Made by a program: the position numbers and the translations under genes
Shown: piece after piece, positions 13,501 through 28,341 of the stretch
Layout: every line of letters starts with the position of its first letter
Position numbering within the stretch: the stretch's first letter is position 1
NCBI RefSeq assembly: GCF_010015445.1
Contig: NC_053134.1
Span: 14,914,629-14,978,628, forward strand
Reading direction: 5' to 3'
DNA length: 64,000 bases
From: Perca fluviatilis
Taxonomy: Eukaryota > Chordata > Actinopteri > Perciformes > Percidae
Notes under the pieces: model-generated
The model's input: the letters and a program-made list of their open reading frames with translations, nothing else
Told to the model about the DNA's origin: nothing
Database searches by the model: none

Positions 13501-16500
13501 AGAAGGAAGGGGAGGAAGAGCATTAGCGAAAAAACAGCTAGACTTAAATTAGAACTGAAAAGTTAAATACAAAAGAATGTTGAAAGAAGAAAGTTTGGAT
13601 AGGTCTCTCAACAAATAGAATATTACATGCACGTGTATAATACAGTGCATAATGACTCAGGAATTCTCTTAATTAAGAATTGAATTAATTAAATCAAACT
13701 GTGGAGATATCTGGTGACCATATGCTGCAAATACAAGCTGGCCGCAAACATGTCTTCGTCTGGCTATGACAGCAGAGACAACACACAGCCGTTGAAACAT
13801 GAAGCAAATAGCTCCATTTCTGTTTCTTTCTTTCTGTTCCAGCAAACAAGTGGTAAATAAGCCCCGAGCATGCTTCCTCTGACTGTTTGGATTTTATGAT
13901 GGGGTCAGAATTCTTGTGATCAAAATCACCATGGCAACAAGACGACAGTTTGCTGTTGATATTGACTGATGTCCCACAAAGTTAACCAAATGGCTTTTTT
14001 GCAGACCGTAGTATCAACACCTTCTCGCTAGGATTTTCACATACATTGCCTTCAAACTAGAAAAAGAAAATAGCCTTTTTGATAAGTAAATCAACCTTTA
14101 TGCCTGTAAAATGATTTTATTTTTATATACTTCTCACTTTTATTACACAATGAATTTATCGGGGTCTCATTCTATAGTGTTAACTGCAACGTAGGTTAGT
14201 TTCCCTTTTCCGGTCCATGTCAAAGGAACAGACTGGGTCTGAATGTTATACTGCATATTTGTGAAGGGGAAAAGTTTACCGTAAAAAGGGGTGTTAAGTT
14301 GCTCTTTAAATACATACTTCTGTTAAGGTGCATTATTTTTCATGACGGAGCAGGGTAAAAACTTTTTTCCAGCCACCTTTCAAGCCTTGCAGAAGGTGAG
14401 TCTATCAGAAGATTTTGAGTAGAATATTGCTTTACATTACTTGAAGCTGCAGGTTGCCAGTGTTTGTTTATCATTTGTCTCCCAGGTTTGGCATCCAACA
14501 TGGAAGTCCCAGATGTTTGGAAATTCCCACCAGCAACACAATAGTAACTGAATGGACCATTTTAATTGGGATTGTGTCGCCAGGAAATAATTTAGGTCCA
14601 AGTTTTACTTCCAGTCAGCTGTTAGCAAATGCTGCAACCTGGACCCATTTAATATGTTAATGTGCCTGTCGCATTGTTCCCTCCTTTAAATATTGTAGTC
14701 ATTCAGTAAATCAAGCCAATTTAGGTTTGAGTTAACATGTTATATATGTATTTCCTTCAGCCAAAAATCTTTCAAGAATCAATTGTTTCCCCACCCATAT
14801 GTTTGATATGGCAAAAAAAAAAGTTCATGATCTTATCACAATTCTTTTTCATGTTGGTTTTTAAGACTATTTTGCAAGTTAGTAAAGAGTACAACCAAAC
14901 CAGTGAAATGCTCGCTTTGCATAAAATGCACCAAAACAGTACACTGCTGAACAAAAAAAAAAAACATCTTTTCGGTCTCCCATCACACAAAACTGTGACA
15001 GTAGTCTAAGTTTCCAGCAATGGATCAGTCACATATTCACACTCATATCGAGCATTAACAGTGTTTAATCTTCAGTCTATATTTGTGTGTTTTCTCATGA
15101 ATGTCTTTGCTCTTCCATGTCCATGCCTATGAAAATATTTTTAGGTGCAAACTCCATTCTCTACAAACAGGTATAAAGTCAATGCACAAGTGGCAAACAG
15201 ATGTGGAGATGACACCATTTAGAAGTGGGTATGTGAAGCAGCATAACAAAGAAGAAAAAAGAAATTCAGGCATCTAGTCAGGTTGGACAACTTCATAAAT
15301 TCTTAGATTCATGAAGCAATTTTTTTTAAATCTTACATATATACTATATATACCTTGTTTGTGCCATGCCAATGTGTATGACTTGAATTAGGTATTTTAT
15401 AGTTATTTTAAACTGATTTATGGCACGTTCATAGAATCTGAACCTTCAGTAAAGAGCGGCAGACAGGAAAAGGAGATACAGAAACAGGAAGGCAGTGTTC
15501 ACCCAAAACAAATTAAACATGCGTTGCAGCCCCAGAGCCATATAATGAAAAACACAAAAGCAGCAAACAGGGCGAAAAAGGGGAATACAAAGGGAAGGAA
15601 AGAAGAAAAACGAAGTGAAGATATAAGGCCATGTCTAAGCCTGCATAAATTCCCATTTCTCTTTTGAATAATAACAGTTTCATTCTGGAGTGAAAAATGG
15701 GGAAGGCTTGGGTAAGTGGTGAAACTTTTAAATCCGTGGTTCCGTGCTGGCGGAGTGGGAATAAATTACACTGTCACAGTCAAACTATGGAGACACAGCA
15801 ACGCTTGTTAAAGTGGGGAGTGTTGGAAATGCCTTCAACCCTCCGTCATTACCCATCATTTCTCAGGTTCCATTGCCAACTCCATCGCATAATTGGGTCT
15901 GTGCTACCTCTGTCACCATCAACAGTCATTTACATGTAAATATGAGGGCAGACGATGTAGGAAAAGCACGAGACTTTGATAGGCCAGACTCTGCTGACTT
16001 TTCTTCTTACAACTGAGATTGCGCAGAGTGCAAAAAAATAAATAAAAAAAGGAGTCTAAGATTGTAGTGTATGAAGGGGTATTGGATCATATTAGATGAG
16101 GAGAGATCGGGTTTCCTTGAGGAAATTTGGAGAAATTTAAGTCAATGCACTTTATCCATCTGTCTTTCTGTCATTCTGCATTCAAACTGTATACTGGAGG
16201 TTTCGCCTTCTGTTTTAACTTTTCAGATTGCTCTTTGTTTGGTTTTTTCTAGCCTTGCAGTTAATATGAATTTACATCTCGCTGCAGCTAATTATTCCGT
16301 CTGGGCCAGGCATCAACTTCCTCACACTGAATTCTTAAAGACTGTTGAATATGAAACAGAAGTTGAACTTTAATGGGTAAAAAGATGTTTTCATAGATGC
16401 AAACAAAGGCTGGAGGCCCACAAGGGAAAGGTATACCGTCTGCTCTCAGATGTGATTTAAGCTTGGCGTTTTATCTTCCATTTCTTCTGTGTTTTCTAAA

Positions 16501-17160
16501 AAAAACTAATGTTTTACACATAGTAATATAAACGTCAATGAAAAAATTCTAATCGGATTCCACTTTACAAGAGTGAGTTTTTCCGTCGTAAACAAGTCTT
16601 GCAGATCTAAGAAATGTAGTTTTGGAAAACTGTAATTTCACATGAGTGACAGTGTGAGAATAAGATTTGTGATGCCTTTAAAATCTGGAAACAAATGCAG
16701 AAGTAAAAAGGAGAGAGGGTGAACTGTGACAACAACAAAAAAAGGAAATTAGAATCATATGGTAAAAAGACAGGTACTGGAGCACGTCTGGAACATTTTT
16801 AATGTGAGTGTGATTAAAGCAACTTGTAGCCCAATAAGCCAGTTCCACCCCAGGAATAGGACAGTGGAAAGGACAGAGGACAGCAGAGCAACGAGCAAAA
16901 AAGAGAGCGAAGCAGACAAGATATCGTAGAGAAGCAAAAAAAAAAGAAAAAAGGAAGAAATCAGATAAACTCAGAATGGTTTGAGCGAACAACAAGACAT
17001 ATGGAGGACATTGATTACTCTTCCCGAATCCCAGCATTCCAGCAATCTGACATGGATCGTTGTCGAAGCAACAATGCAATCGTCGTGCCGACAGAGTTGT
17101 AATTCTGCCCCATTCACTCCAAGCTAATCAGCCTCTGCCAGCTCACCATCCATCAGCCTG

Positions 17161-17389
17161 TGTGTGCGCGGCGTGTGTGTGTGTGTGTGGTTACTGAGAA
17201 GAAGAAGAGAGAAGGCAGAGGGACGTTTGTCCGTGCACATGCGCGAATAGTTATCTAAGTTTGATTTATTAGTAGCAAGGCAGGGAGTAACAAAAGACAT
17301 CCACAGTAAGTTCATCAGCGCTCCGCTCTCTGGTCCTGCCAGGTGGGAGACAGGAGGACTCATTTGTCTGTCTGTCTGTGTCTGTGTCT

Positions 17390-17443
<54 letters not shown>

Positions 17444-17460
17444 GTGTATGTATGTATGTG
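17161..17460 (+). repeat. TG and TCTG compound microsatellites
   Basis: A TG tract lies at about 17161-17188. After unrelated sequence, a compound array at about 17366-17460 runs TCTG, TGTCTG, TG and TGTA/TATG units. The middle (17190-17365) is ordinary sequence. Confidence 0.9.
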
Positions 17461-17900
17461 TATAAGGACTGTGGTTCAGTCTGAATGCCTATGTTAATCA
17501 TTGTAAGTGCAGTCCAGAACTACTGGTCACTGAACCAGAAATCAATTTTTCACAAAAGAAATTGTGATGCCTCGTCTCTTTGTTATTTTGTTAGTTGATT
17601 TAGATCAAGGTTGGTGTAGGTGGGGTGTATAGCCGAGGAATTAATCACTGATCATGCTAATTGCCCATTTATTTTAAACAAACTGCTGTTGATTTGCGCA
17701 AAGGAAGATTCATTTGTCACCAGATTCATTTGTCAGGACCTTCAAAGATTATTTTTCCTGTAGCAGTTAGTTTGAGTTTTCAAACAAGATGTGTACTATA
17801 CTACCTAGACCTGATATGGATTTAAATCAACACACATGCATTTAAAAGAAAACAAATAGTCCTGAGAGAGCAACTTGACCAAGGTATTCGTTGACCTTAA

Positions 17901-18469
17901 CGCCGCCTTCCCACTGGCACTTGAAATCAGCTCCGATACGGCTGCGAAACGACCGGAAGTCATTCATTTCCTATGGAGATTCACAGACCGCATGCAAATT
18001 GGTCCGAACCAGCTCCGAACGAGTGCGGTGCGAAAGAAATCGTGTTAGTTGGTCATCCGAATGCGTTAAAAAAATGGAACTCTTGCGACAGGCTACGGAC
18101 GGTTCCTATCCGACAATTCCAGCGGAAGCTAGCGTTGCTATGGTACTGATAAACAAACCTGCTAATTGGTTAGCTAGCAACAAACTTCGAACTATTAACT
18201 TTAAACGGCTATATCACATTTAACCGACCTCACATGTCAACGTCCTGGGCAACTTTTCTCCAGCGCAGCAGCCTTTCTATTTATAGCTCTATAACCCTCA
18301 TCAGAGAGGTCATAGAGAATCGTACATTAAGACACTTATCAGTCGTTCTAGTCTCTCCGCCATTTTTGTTCTACTCGCTTCCGACACTTTTCAACGGTGT
18401 AGCACGACGTCCGCTGGGGGCGTATTGTGTGTTATGGAGCTGATTTCAAGTGCCAGTGGGAAGGCGGCG
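17901..18469. mobile_element. PIF/Harbinger-type MITE with 34-bp perfect terminal repeats
   Basis: The 569-bp element starts CGCCGCCTTCCCACTGGCAC and its last 34 bp (18436-18469) are an exact reverse complement of its first 34 (17901-17934). It is flanked by TAA on both sides (17898-17900 and 18470-18472), matching the TWA target duplication of PIF/Harbinger elements. The inside has no transposase-like frame and is richer in CpG than its surroundings. Boundaries are firm; superfamily is inferred from the 3-bp duplication and G/C-rich ends. Confidence 0.9.
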
Positions 18470-20244
18470 TAAGGAAATGGGACCAATACAGAAAGAACCA
18501 GGTCCAGGAAATGTAGTTAATTATGTTCCATTTACTATGATTCCATTTGCTCTCTTCACAACCATGATAGAGCACCTGTGCATTTCAATTTCAACCTGTG
18601 CTGTTTGTTCTGTTCTGTATGGTTGTACTGAAATTGTTTATAGCACTGTTTAAAGTTCTTACTGTGAGTAACTTTAATAAATCCTCCTTTTTTAACATTT
18701 GCAAACAGCTGCTGTACCTGCACCCTGATATTTCCTGAGTGGTTCAGCTACATTAGGGCCCTGTGGTGTACTGTATATACAGCAGTACTTAATGGGATTA
18801 AATGAGCTTTAAATGATCTGACGGAATAGTGCATTTTGTGATATAATGAAGGTGAAGTATCTAGCCCAAATAATATTGAAAAAGAAAAGGTTATGGTTGC
18901 CTACCTGCCAGACTGCCCTGCATGCATCTTTCTAGCGTGCCAATTTTTGGCTAGCTGTGTTAACATATTTTTTGTACATTGCTGCAAATTCGGTATTTCA
19001 CAGCTTTAAAATCAAGTCTCTGGATGTTGAATATCTGTGTGACACGCTTTCTGTTCAAATTTGGATGAGGAGTAGAAATGTCTGAGTTATTGTTATCCAA
19101 GAGTTTCTAATTGGTTTAATTTATTTTACGTTGAGACATGTACAAAGAACAGCATCAGGTTTCAAAGTGATCCAACTGTCAACATGACGGTCTCACACTT
19201 TTCTCTGTAGTGTTTTTCGATTACATTTGGTTTCATGGCTTGTGTTCCTCTATTCGTTTGCTGACTAAAAAAGGAGTCTAAACAATGGTTTGGGTGTGAT
19301 CATGAGAGGCAACTTTGACAACATCAAAGTTAAATTCTGCTTTGATCGCTGACTGTAAATCTAATTTCCTACAAAATGACGCTTCCAGCTTTAAGCCTCT
19401 AAGCTACCCTAAGCCTTTCCAAAAATCATCCAAGTGACAGTATAATGGTGAAAATTGTCTTTCTTTTTACCAGATGCAATGAAAGAGGATTGCATTCAAA
19501 TGAGAGAAAGTGAAGATATGAAATAAATATAAGCTTTAAATTAGAGTATGCCTCTTTTTGAATTTATGTCCCTGTATTTGTACACTGCTGTATACAGGTA
19601 CATTGCTCTGTCTGTCTCTGATTCCTTCATGCTAAAATATTTGGTGACATCTAAATTTTCTACTACAGTGAAGAGCAATACTGCCAATTTACTATGTGCA
19701 TATCTGTGGTCAAATTTTTGCAGTATAGTTGTGTGTTCATTCATGCTAAATTAGTTAACCCCTCGTCTGTTGTCTAAGTGGAGGAGGTATATTGGGTTGG
19801 AGCTCTGGGATGGAACTCTCAAAGCACCTTGGGGTTTTAGAGTAAAACAAGCTGAATTTTTTTTGCAGTGTGCCAGCTAACGTTGGTTCTTGTCTTTCAT
19901 TTTAACCATGACCCGAGAGCCCTTCTGCAGACAGAGATGAAAAATTGAAGAAAGGAAAAAAACAGATGGAAGAGGAAGGAAAGAGAAAAAATGTAAAGTT
20001 ACTGGAGCAGAACAGTGAAGAGGCTTGAAAGTGCTTTTAAGTTGTGCAGGCAGATTCCCACTCCCCGCAAAAACACACACACACTCACATCAAAACAGCA
20101 CAGACACAAAACACACACCTAACGTCTCATACAGAAACTCACTTATATACACACATAAACAAACATGCAGCCATGAAATCACAGTGCAAACACACACTTT
20201 GCCAACATAAGCTAAGAAAAACGGCCGCGCGCACACGGCACGCA

Positions 20245-20248
20245 CACA

Positions 20249-20282
<34 letters not shown>
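20245..20282 (+). repeat. (CA)n microsatellite
   Basis: CA tract of about 38 bp within a wider, interrupted CA-rich stretch that starts near 20080. Confidence 0.95.
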
Positions 20283-20284
<2 letters not shown>

Positions 20285-22230
20285 TGTGTACCAACCGGTG
20301 CAGTAATATTGCTGAAATTACTTTTGGGGCTTAGCAGCAACTGGCTGGGATTTTCTCTCCCCGATCTTTTGGTGGACTCGAAGAGGCCAAATAGGGATGG
20401 AAAATAAGAGGTCTGTCTGCCTAGAATCCACTCTTGCTCTGTCATGAGGAGTTCTCGCCTCTGTTGAGAAAACCACTGAAGCAGAAAGGGACACTATACA
20501 TTAAATGCATAGCACGGAGCAACATACAGTACAGGCACTAACGCACATTTAAACATGGCAAATGGCATACAAAAACACATACTGTCTAAAGCATGTGTTG
20601 CAATGTAACTGTGTGCTATAAGTGAGCCTTTGTTGCCCACCAGTGTACTCTGAGCTGAATCATTTCGGCAAATTTAAGTTTCAGACAAGGCAAATGTACG
20701 TTTCTAGCTACAGGGCCTTAAAATCAGCTATATTAACGTACTGCATGTCAGCAAAACTGTTTTGTGGGAGAAAAATCTAATTATTCCTTAAATTCCCTAC
20801 CACTAGTAATCACTGAGACGTGGCTGAAAAAACTGAGGTGGTTTCACAGGTTGATAAAGGATCGCAGGCAACCCCAGAGTTTTCTGGAAAAGAGAAAGGT
20901 AATTTCCGTTGGACTTAATATTGAGGTGGCTGGGGAAAATTGCTAAAAATGGTCATTTCAGCTGGATGGGATGAAATTTACAAAGCTTCTCAGGTAATAA
21001 TTACCATCTCTAGATGTCCTGTGGCAATTCAAATGCCATCCGCAGAGGGCTGTTAACTCCTAATAGATATTGTCAATTCCACCCAAGTGAGAGATTGGCA
21101 ACATGAGGCTAACATAAATCGGATTATAATAGAATCTGGAGATTTGGAAAGAGGTTAATGATCTCTTCAAGATGATTTATATTTTAGAGTAACATCACAC
21201 AAACCATTTTTAACAAGGCAAGGAAAGCAAATACTGCATTGTTTCACTCCAAGCAACAGTGTTGCAAACACGGTGGATGTACTTACCGTGGACAAAATGA
21301 CACACAGAGACATACAAATATATTTATAAAAGGTTTTAGAAATACCACAGCATACAACAAAGCAACAGTTAAACAAGTCTACAAGCAACTGAGAGTTTGG
21401 GGCCTTTCATGAGGACGACAAAGACACTTTCACCTTGAGATGAAAACAAAGGCTTGTGTAATTCTACAAATGCATGGGTTGATGTCCGCACTCCCTGTGT
21501 GCGTTTGTGTGTGTTTATGAACACTATCAGTCTTAAGTTGTGATGGGAGTGTAATCAAGGACAAAAAACAGAGCTAAATTGACCCGAGGGGGATATGTTG
21601 TCAGTTGAGTGTGAGTTAGAGAGAGTGTTTGTGTACCTTGTACTTCTTTTTGAGCATTTTATCTGTGTTTTTGTGAGGCTGTGTGTTTGTGTGAGAAAAC
21701 TTTATGTTCAACATAATCACTGTGTGATACATTTGAGAACTCATACAACATGTACAACATATCAGTTTTTGTGCCTGCGCTCCTTATTTTATATCATATG
21801 TATAATGCATGTTGTAATGCAGTATAATCAAATTCATTTACTAAGATCATTATATTGTAAGAATAGTGCTGCAACTGTGTAGAAGAGTAACTTATTCATT
21901 TCAGTATCCTCATAATTTATAATATATACTATAATTTCTATAATGCAAGCTAAGTGATTTTCCAACACGAGTGTGGTCTAAGAATACTGCATACATGCTT
22001 ATGAATAGACATGGGTAATAATATATGCATCACAATGCATTTCAATTAAAGTATGATTCTTCTTGTCTGAATGAAACAACATAAGCCGGTAGCAAGACTT
22101 AGACATGGGCCTAGTGTATTGTGGAGGGCAAGAGTGGACTGAAAGCGAACTAAAGAGGCAAAGCTAAGCAAAAAGGCGGAAGATTAGTTAAGAGCTTGAG
22201 AACTAATTAAATGAATCTGGAGATAAACGA

Positions 22231-22235
22231 TTTTT

Positions 22236-22267
<32 letters not shown>

Positions 22268-22270
22268 CCT
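22231..22270 (+). repeat. Poly-T tract
   Basis: About 40 bases that are T apart from three C. It could be the inverted A-tail of an unrecognised retrotransposon, but no body was found. Confidence 0.95.
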
Positions 22271-22412
22271 TTTATTATTTCTTTCAGAGCTGTTTGTAGA
22301 GCGGCACCGTGTCAGACACACACACAGTTTCTTTCTCACTCCTTCACTTAACTTCTTAACCCACAGATTCACCCGCAGCCTCTCTCATTGGCAAAAAGTC
22401 CCCTTCTCTCTT

Positions 22413-22549
<137 letters not shown>

Positions 22550-22799
22550 CTGCAGTGTGTCTGGATGTAGATGTGGTCGTTTTAATCCCCGATAGATTCC
22601 ATGGGGAGGTGGGGAAGGGTACTGGAAGGAGAAAGGGCCGTGACTTGATTTAAAAGATTCCTTCGGTAAGTACACTGCCACCTCTTGTTTTATAGTACAG
22701 TGATCCATATGCTGCAAACAGAGCTCGATATAGGCGACTGTAGTCTCTTGGCGTGGCAAGATTCAGAGCCATATGCCGCGATATCCACAGCGAGGGTCA

Positions 22800-22990
22800 A
22801 CCGCAGGGTGGCATAGTGATTAGGGAGACCGTCCGTCAGCTGGAAGACCTGGGATGGAGCATCTGTTTTTTGGAGCTTCCCCTAAGTGAACAATAAAATG
22901 AAAACACTGATCTACTTCTGAATTTGCACTCTGGCCTATCTATTAAAATTAAATAAGAATAAAAAAATTTTAAAAAAACACCTTCCTCTT
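22800..22990 (+). mobile_element. Possible degraded tRNA-type SINE
   Basis: The segment gcagggtggcatagtgatta resembles the 5' head of fish tRNA-derived SINEs and is followed about 180 bp later by an A-rich stretch. No clear box B or target duplication was found, so this is only a suggestion. Confidence 0.3.
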
Positions 22991-23906
22991 CAGGGAATCA
23001 ATGGATTCATTGCTAGCAGTCTCCTAGATGTAAGATGCACATTTTACTCCTTCAAATGGACCGAGTCGACCTTTGCATTATTTGTTCATTAACTTTTGAT
23101 CACTGTTCTATGTCGGCTTATTGTGTACGAAAGCAAAAATGTTGCATTATGCACCCATTTGGTGAACAGTTATTAATGATGAGTAAACATGAATGGCCCA
23201 TGCTCACTGAGCTGTGTCTGTTACTAATTCTGCATGACTGGAAAGCCATGGCTGGGGGTGACAGCACACATGCTGCATACGCTGTAAACGTCATGGCGAA
23301 TACATTTCAGGATGTGGGCATGGTTGAGCAAACTGCAAATGTTTTACAATTGTACTGCTGGATCAACTCAGGATGAGGAGACTTTTGAAGTGAAATTGAA
23401 TTAAGTTCGAAGCCAATATTCCGTGCAAATGCAGAAAGTGGTGTGGTGTGACAATCATATAGCCTAGTTCAGCGACAGTTTTGAGGTTGCTGTCTTAAAC
23501 ACTAGCATCCAGGGTTTGCATCCGTTCATTGCTGTAACCTCAAATCTCAAGTTATTTCAAGTTTTCCCTAATGCAGTCCTTAAGAAACAAAAATGATCTT
23601 GCTGACTGCCGTGTGGCTGAAAAATGTGCTGTGCAGAATTTTCTACATAACTCCTCCTGGGAGTGGAGCAAACAACAGCTGTGGAGTAGCAAACATAACT
23701 AGGACATATTCCAAGACTGTAGTACATGTTGAACTTTGTCAATGTGTTAAATAAGAAAAGGCACAGGACAAGTACAGAGGCATGACTGGGCAGAATAAAC
23801 TGGTCCTGTAACTACCACTAGCACCCTCGCTCACACACCCTGTAACCCCTGACTCATGCTAACAGGACTCGAGTACCTATTCTGAAACTTTTTGGTGATG
23901 AATATG

Positions 23907-23920
23907 CATGCACACACACA

Positions 23921-23952
<32 letters not shown>

Positions 23953-24080
23953 TCAAGAATACTCAATGAATGATTACACACCAATTAATATGGATGTTGG
24001 GTATCAGTATGCAGAGTGCCTTGTAAGCTGCAATCATTACACTGCAATCACAAAATAATCACCTAGAAATTTCCTGTGGC

Positions 24081-24137
<57 letters not shown>

Positions 24138-24165
24138 GTGTGACATCCACCTAACTATATATATC

Positions 24166-24200
<35 letters not shown>
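23907..24200 (+). repeat. CA tract and two TG tracts
   Basis: Interrupted CA repeats at about 23907-23951, TG at about 24083-24135 and TG at about 24171-24200, the last two separated by a short TATATC-rich spacer. Confidence 0.95.
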
Positions 24201-24203
<3 letters not shown>

Positions 24204-24550
24204 TGTATATATCAATGTGTATGTATGTGTGTGAGTGTTTCCATGGGCAGGGAGTGCTATGAATCTATATTAGGACCCATATCTTTATTCTGTAGCTGTT
24301 ACAGCTTCCTTGTCCCATTCTTCTTCTATTCTCTCTAGTCTCTCCCCATCTATGTCTCTGCAGCTTGATTCACAACTACAGTATAGTTAACACACGCACA
24401 CTGCAAACTCTCCCACTTTGGTCACTTTTCCCTCTCCCCTCCTCAGCCCTATTCTTCACCCTCCTTTATTCTGCTCCCCAGCATCCCCTTGGTTATGTTC
24501 ACATCTTCAGAGCCGCAGAGTAAACAACTGACTGCTGTCACAGCATGTAG

Positions 24551-24695
<145 letters not shown>

Positions 24696-25834
24696 GCAAG
24701 GCTGACTCCCAGGACACTAATACACACATTGCTGAGGACTGCTTTACCCTTTACAGTGGCACACACACTGGTCTGACACCCCAGTAAACATCGACTGTAT
24801 GTGCTGCCACAGCACACAGCCCTGGGTGAGCTGGCTCCACAACATGCACAGAGACAGGGATGGACGGGTAGACAGCAGGCCCGATCTAGGCAGAGCTGTC
24901 ATCGCTACATCAGCGAAATGCAAACAATGCCCAAAAGACTAAGAATGGAGGAAAGGCAGGAGGAAAGATTCAACAGAGAGCAATAAAAAAAAAGAAAGAT
25001 CTCAACTGATACTCTCTCAAATCGATTATTTATGCGTCTTTAGACCCGTCAGTCTGTAAATATTTGTCAACATCCAACGTGATGCGTTTTCAATAAACAT
25101 TTGAGACATAAACAGGGAAACCGACAGCATTTTGATCTGTCAACATCACTTGGAGGATTTCATAAACTGATTTGAGGCAGCGTTCACCCAAACTTGATGC
25201 TCTCAGGACCACAGGGACCGTGCTTTTAAGTCTTACATCAAAACAGGAAAGCGATCCGTCCCTCTGTGTATTTCTCCCTTTCTGTATTTTTGTCACTCAT
25301 TTACTCAAGTGTAATTTCACTCTCCTCTCTCTTGCCACTACCTAATGAAATATTGAAAGTACCATAAGGTTAGGGTTCTCAACACTTTATTAAGACACCA
25401 AATGTTGCTTTGTCCTTTGTCACTCACCTAGATCTCCAAGATATACTTACTAGCACAGTATCTAATAATAATTCTTTAATTTTTAATGTTTAGAGCAGGT
25501 GCTGCTAATACAGAGGCATAACATGCATGGCAGCAAACATTTTTGACATCGACTTGATGCTTATACAGGAGCCTGCACTATTGTTTAAACTACATACCTG
25601 GAGAGCCAAAAAGGAAGTTAAGAAGACAGCTGCACTTATCCATCAAATGCTTGCTGTGATAACTCTGTCTCCGCTCACTCACCACAGCTTGCAATCTACA
25701 GCCTGCAATTTACCCGAAGAGTGAATTTTCCCTGGAGTTTCCCAAGAGATTTAAACAAACAACTGTTCTTGCTACAGTTCCCTTCGAATCACAGGCTAAA
25801 GCCACTGATCATGTATCATACCCCCCAAAGTGCA

Positions 25835-26290
25835 CTACGTTGGTACGTGTGTAGGTACGTGGAGACGCGAGCCTACGCCGTAGCCTGACGTGCACCTCTC
25901 GAAAAATTTAACTACAGGTCGCGGTGACGCACGTCGCTTGGCCGTGGCTTGGTAGCGTTGCATTTCCCCCGACTCATTTCCTGGTTCTCCTTCTCCATAA
26001 ACAACATGAAATCAAGGAGAGAGTTAACTTTTCCTGCTACAGATTTCCCACCGTGGTCCCACCGCCATCACTCTCTCAATCACCCACTCCCCACACACAC
26101 ACACTCACAGGCTTGAGGCACATACCAACAGACAAGTAAACAAAGAGTTTCGCGATTGACCCTCCGGAAACCACACACCCCCGTAGCATTCTGGCAGTGA
26201 AATGCACCGCGATGCAAAGAGACGCGTTCAACCACGACGCAGAACTCCAAAAGGGTCAGAACGCCGTAGGAGTGACGGCGTGGAGTTGAC
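25835..26290. repeat. CpG-dense interval, probable decayed DNA-transposon repeat
   Basis: CpG is much denser here than in the surrounding intron (for example tacgtgg-agacgcgagcctacgccgtag, split here by a dash, at the left and gacgcgttcaaccacgacgc at the right). Both edges contain related acgccgtag words in opposite orientation, suggesting inverted termini. I recall similar sequence as a common teleost MITE, but no target duplication was confirmed. It lies 325 bp from the receptor exon, on its downstream intron side. A true CpG island is an alternative. Confidence 0.45.
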
Positions 26291-26489
26291 GCAGAAGCAT
26301 AAAACAGCCTTTAGGATGCAGACTTGCATTCTAACATTTCGCCCTAAAGCCTGAGATAGGGAAGATTTGAAGATGACTTTATATTGAATGTTCAAACTTC
26401 TGCATCTACATTGCTCTTGGAAGAGGTAAAAGTGCAACCTAGGATTACAAACAAACAGTCGTATAAAGATGGTAATGCTCATTTTACTA

Positions 26490-26554
26490 AGAACCTGCCA
26501 GGAGCCCCACCACGGACCCCTGAGAGTCTCTGGACCATACGTTGAGAATCACTG
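26490..26554 (-). mobile_element. hAT (Charlie-like) terminal fragment
   Basis: On the minus strand it begins CAGTGATTCTCAACG, close to the CAGTGGTTCTCAA terminus of many hAT elements, followed by a diverged gtccgtggtgggg-type block. No second terminus is evident. It sits about 60 bp from the 3' splice-donor side of the receptor exon. Confidence 0.45.
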
Positions 26555-26600
26555 ATCTACACTTTAGTGGCAAACCATCCAACATGCAAATTTCACATCA

Positions 26601-26864
<264 letters not shown>

Positions 26865-27541
26865 TTAAGGGGACTTTTTAATGTAGCTTGTTGATTAAAT
26901 GTTTGGCATGATTGTGAAACGGTGTCACTTTTTCGTTAATAGTTTTGTAGTCTGCAGAGGTAGGACGGTGCGTTGCCTAAATTAATCAGTTTCATTTCAT
27001 ATTTATCACAATAAATTCCTTCGCCCACGAGCAGAAACAAATAAATAAAAGGTAAGATAAAAGAGTTAAGTCAGTGATATTTCCTATCTATTTCACGCCT
27101 TCATGCATAGTTGGACGCAGGAGAGAGACATAAACACTTCCCACTCCCTGCGGGATCACTGTGATTAATAATTATCTGGGATATTAGGAGAAGTTGTCAT
27201 CACAAGTGTTAAAATTCAACTGCAGCACTGTAGACGTATTGTTGGCTCAGAGATGTGAAAGAAGCAAACAAACAATTTGAGAGTGAACAAGTATGAAGGA
27301 GAGAAGCAAAAGTGTGAAATAATTGGGAATCAGAATGTGAAATGAGATGGAGAGGTAACAAAAAGGGAAGCTGGTGATGCAAAGCGTTATCATTTTGCAA
27401 TGGGAGATTAAGTGGAGAGAAGACACTTTGACAGAGGAAGACAAACACAAAAGAGACAGCAGGGACCACACAGGAGGACAGACTGACAAAAAGCACAACA
27501 GGCTGATGGAAGAACGGAGAGACAGATGTTGACAGAAAGAC

Positions 27542-27652
<111 letters not shown>

Positions 27653-28341
27653 ATTGCTAGTGATAGGTAGCGTAACAGGCAGAAGGTGTTAGATGGCTGA
27701 CAGGCAGATAGATTTTTCCCTTGACAGAGGGGGACAGCAAGGGAAGACCCTGTACTTGCCAACGCACACATACACAGATGTTGGACAGACATCTCATTGG
27801 CATTCATACTGCCAATCTACACCAAAACACAGGGTGCGTTAGCGGTCTGTCTTACCCCCAACCACACACAAAAATAAAAACGTCTGCAATTGCTGAATAC
27901 CGCAAAACTCGCTGATACTGCATGAAGAGATTTAAGATGAACAGTGTGGGTGTGTGTGACTGGAATGTTTCTAAAGCCCATCACTCACTGTCTTTATTCC
28001 CTCTGAGCGTCATCTGAAGTCCCTGCCACCCTGCATCTACACTTGTCTTTGCCATTTTAAAAAGTTCAGGGATCTATCCTGAGGTTTTGCAGGGCCTTCT
28101 TTGGTTGTACTGCAGCAAGCAGGTGTAAAATAGCCCAGAATCTCCAGATTTGGCTTCCTTGCTTCAGGAACATGTTAACAAAAAAAAAAATAAAGATCAG
28201 ACTTTCTTTGGCTGCAGCAATAACAAAAAATTATTCTTAGCCTGAGCAGTATTCATTCACCTGCTCGAGGAGAAAGTATTGAAAGAGCAAATACTTTTTT
28301 TTTCATCACAGTGAATAATGCACAATTGCAGTAAAGTGCAG

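Noticed and set aside
23035..23376. Plus-strand 113-residue frame without low-complexity sequence
   Set aside because: No recognisable domain, no splice sites framing it in a plausible way, and length within chance expectation for 64 kb.
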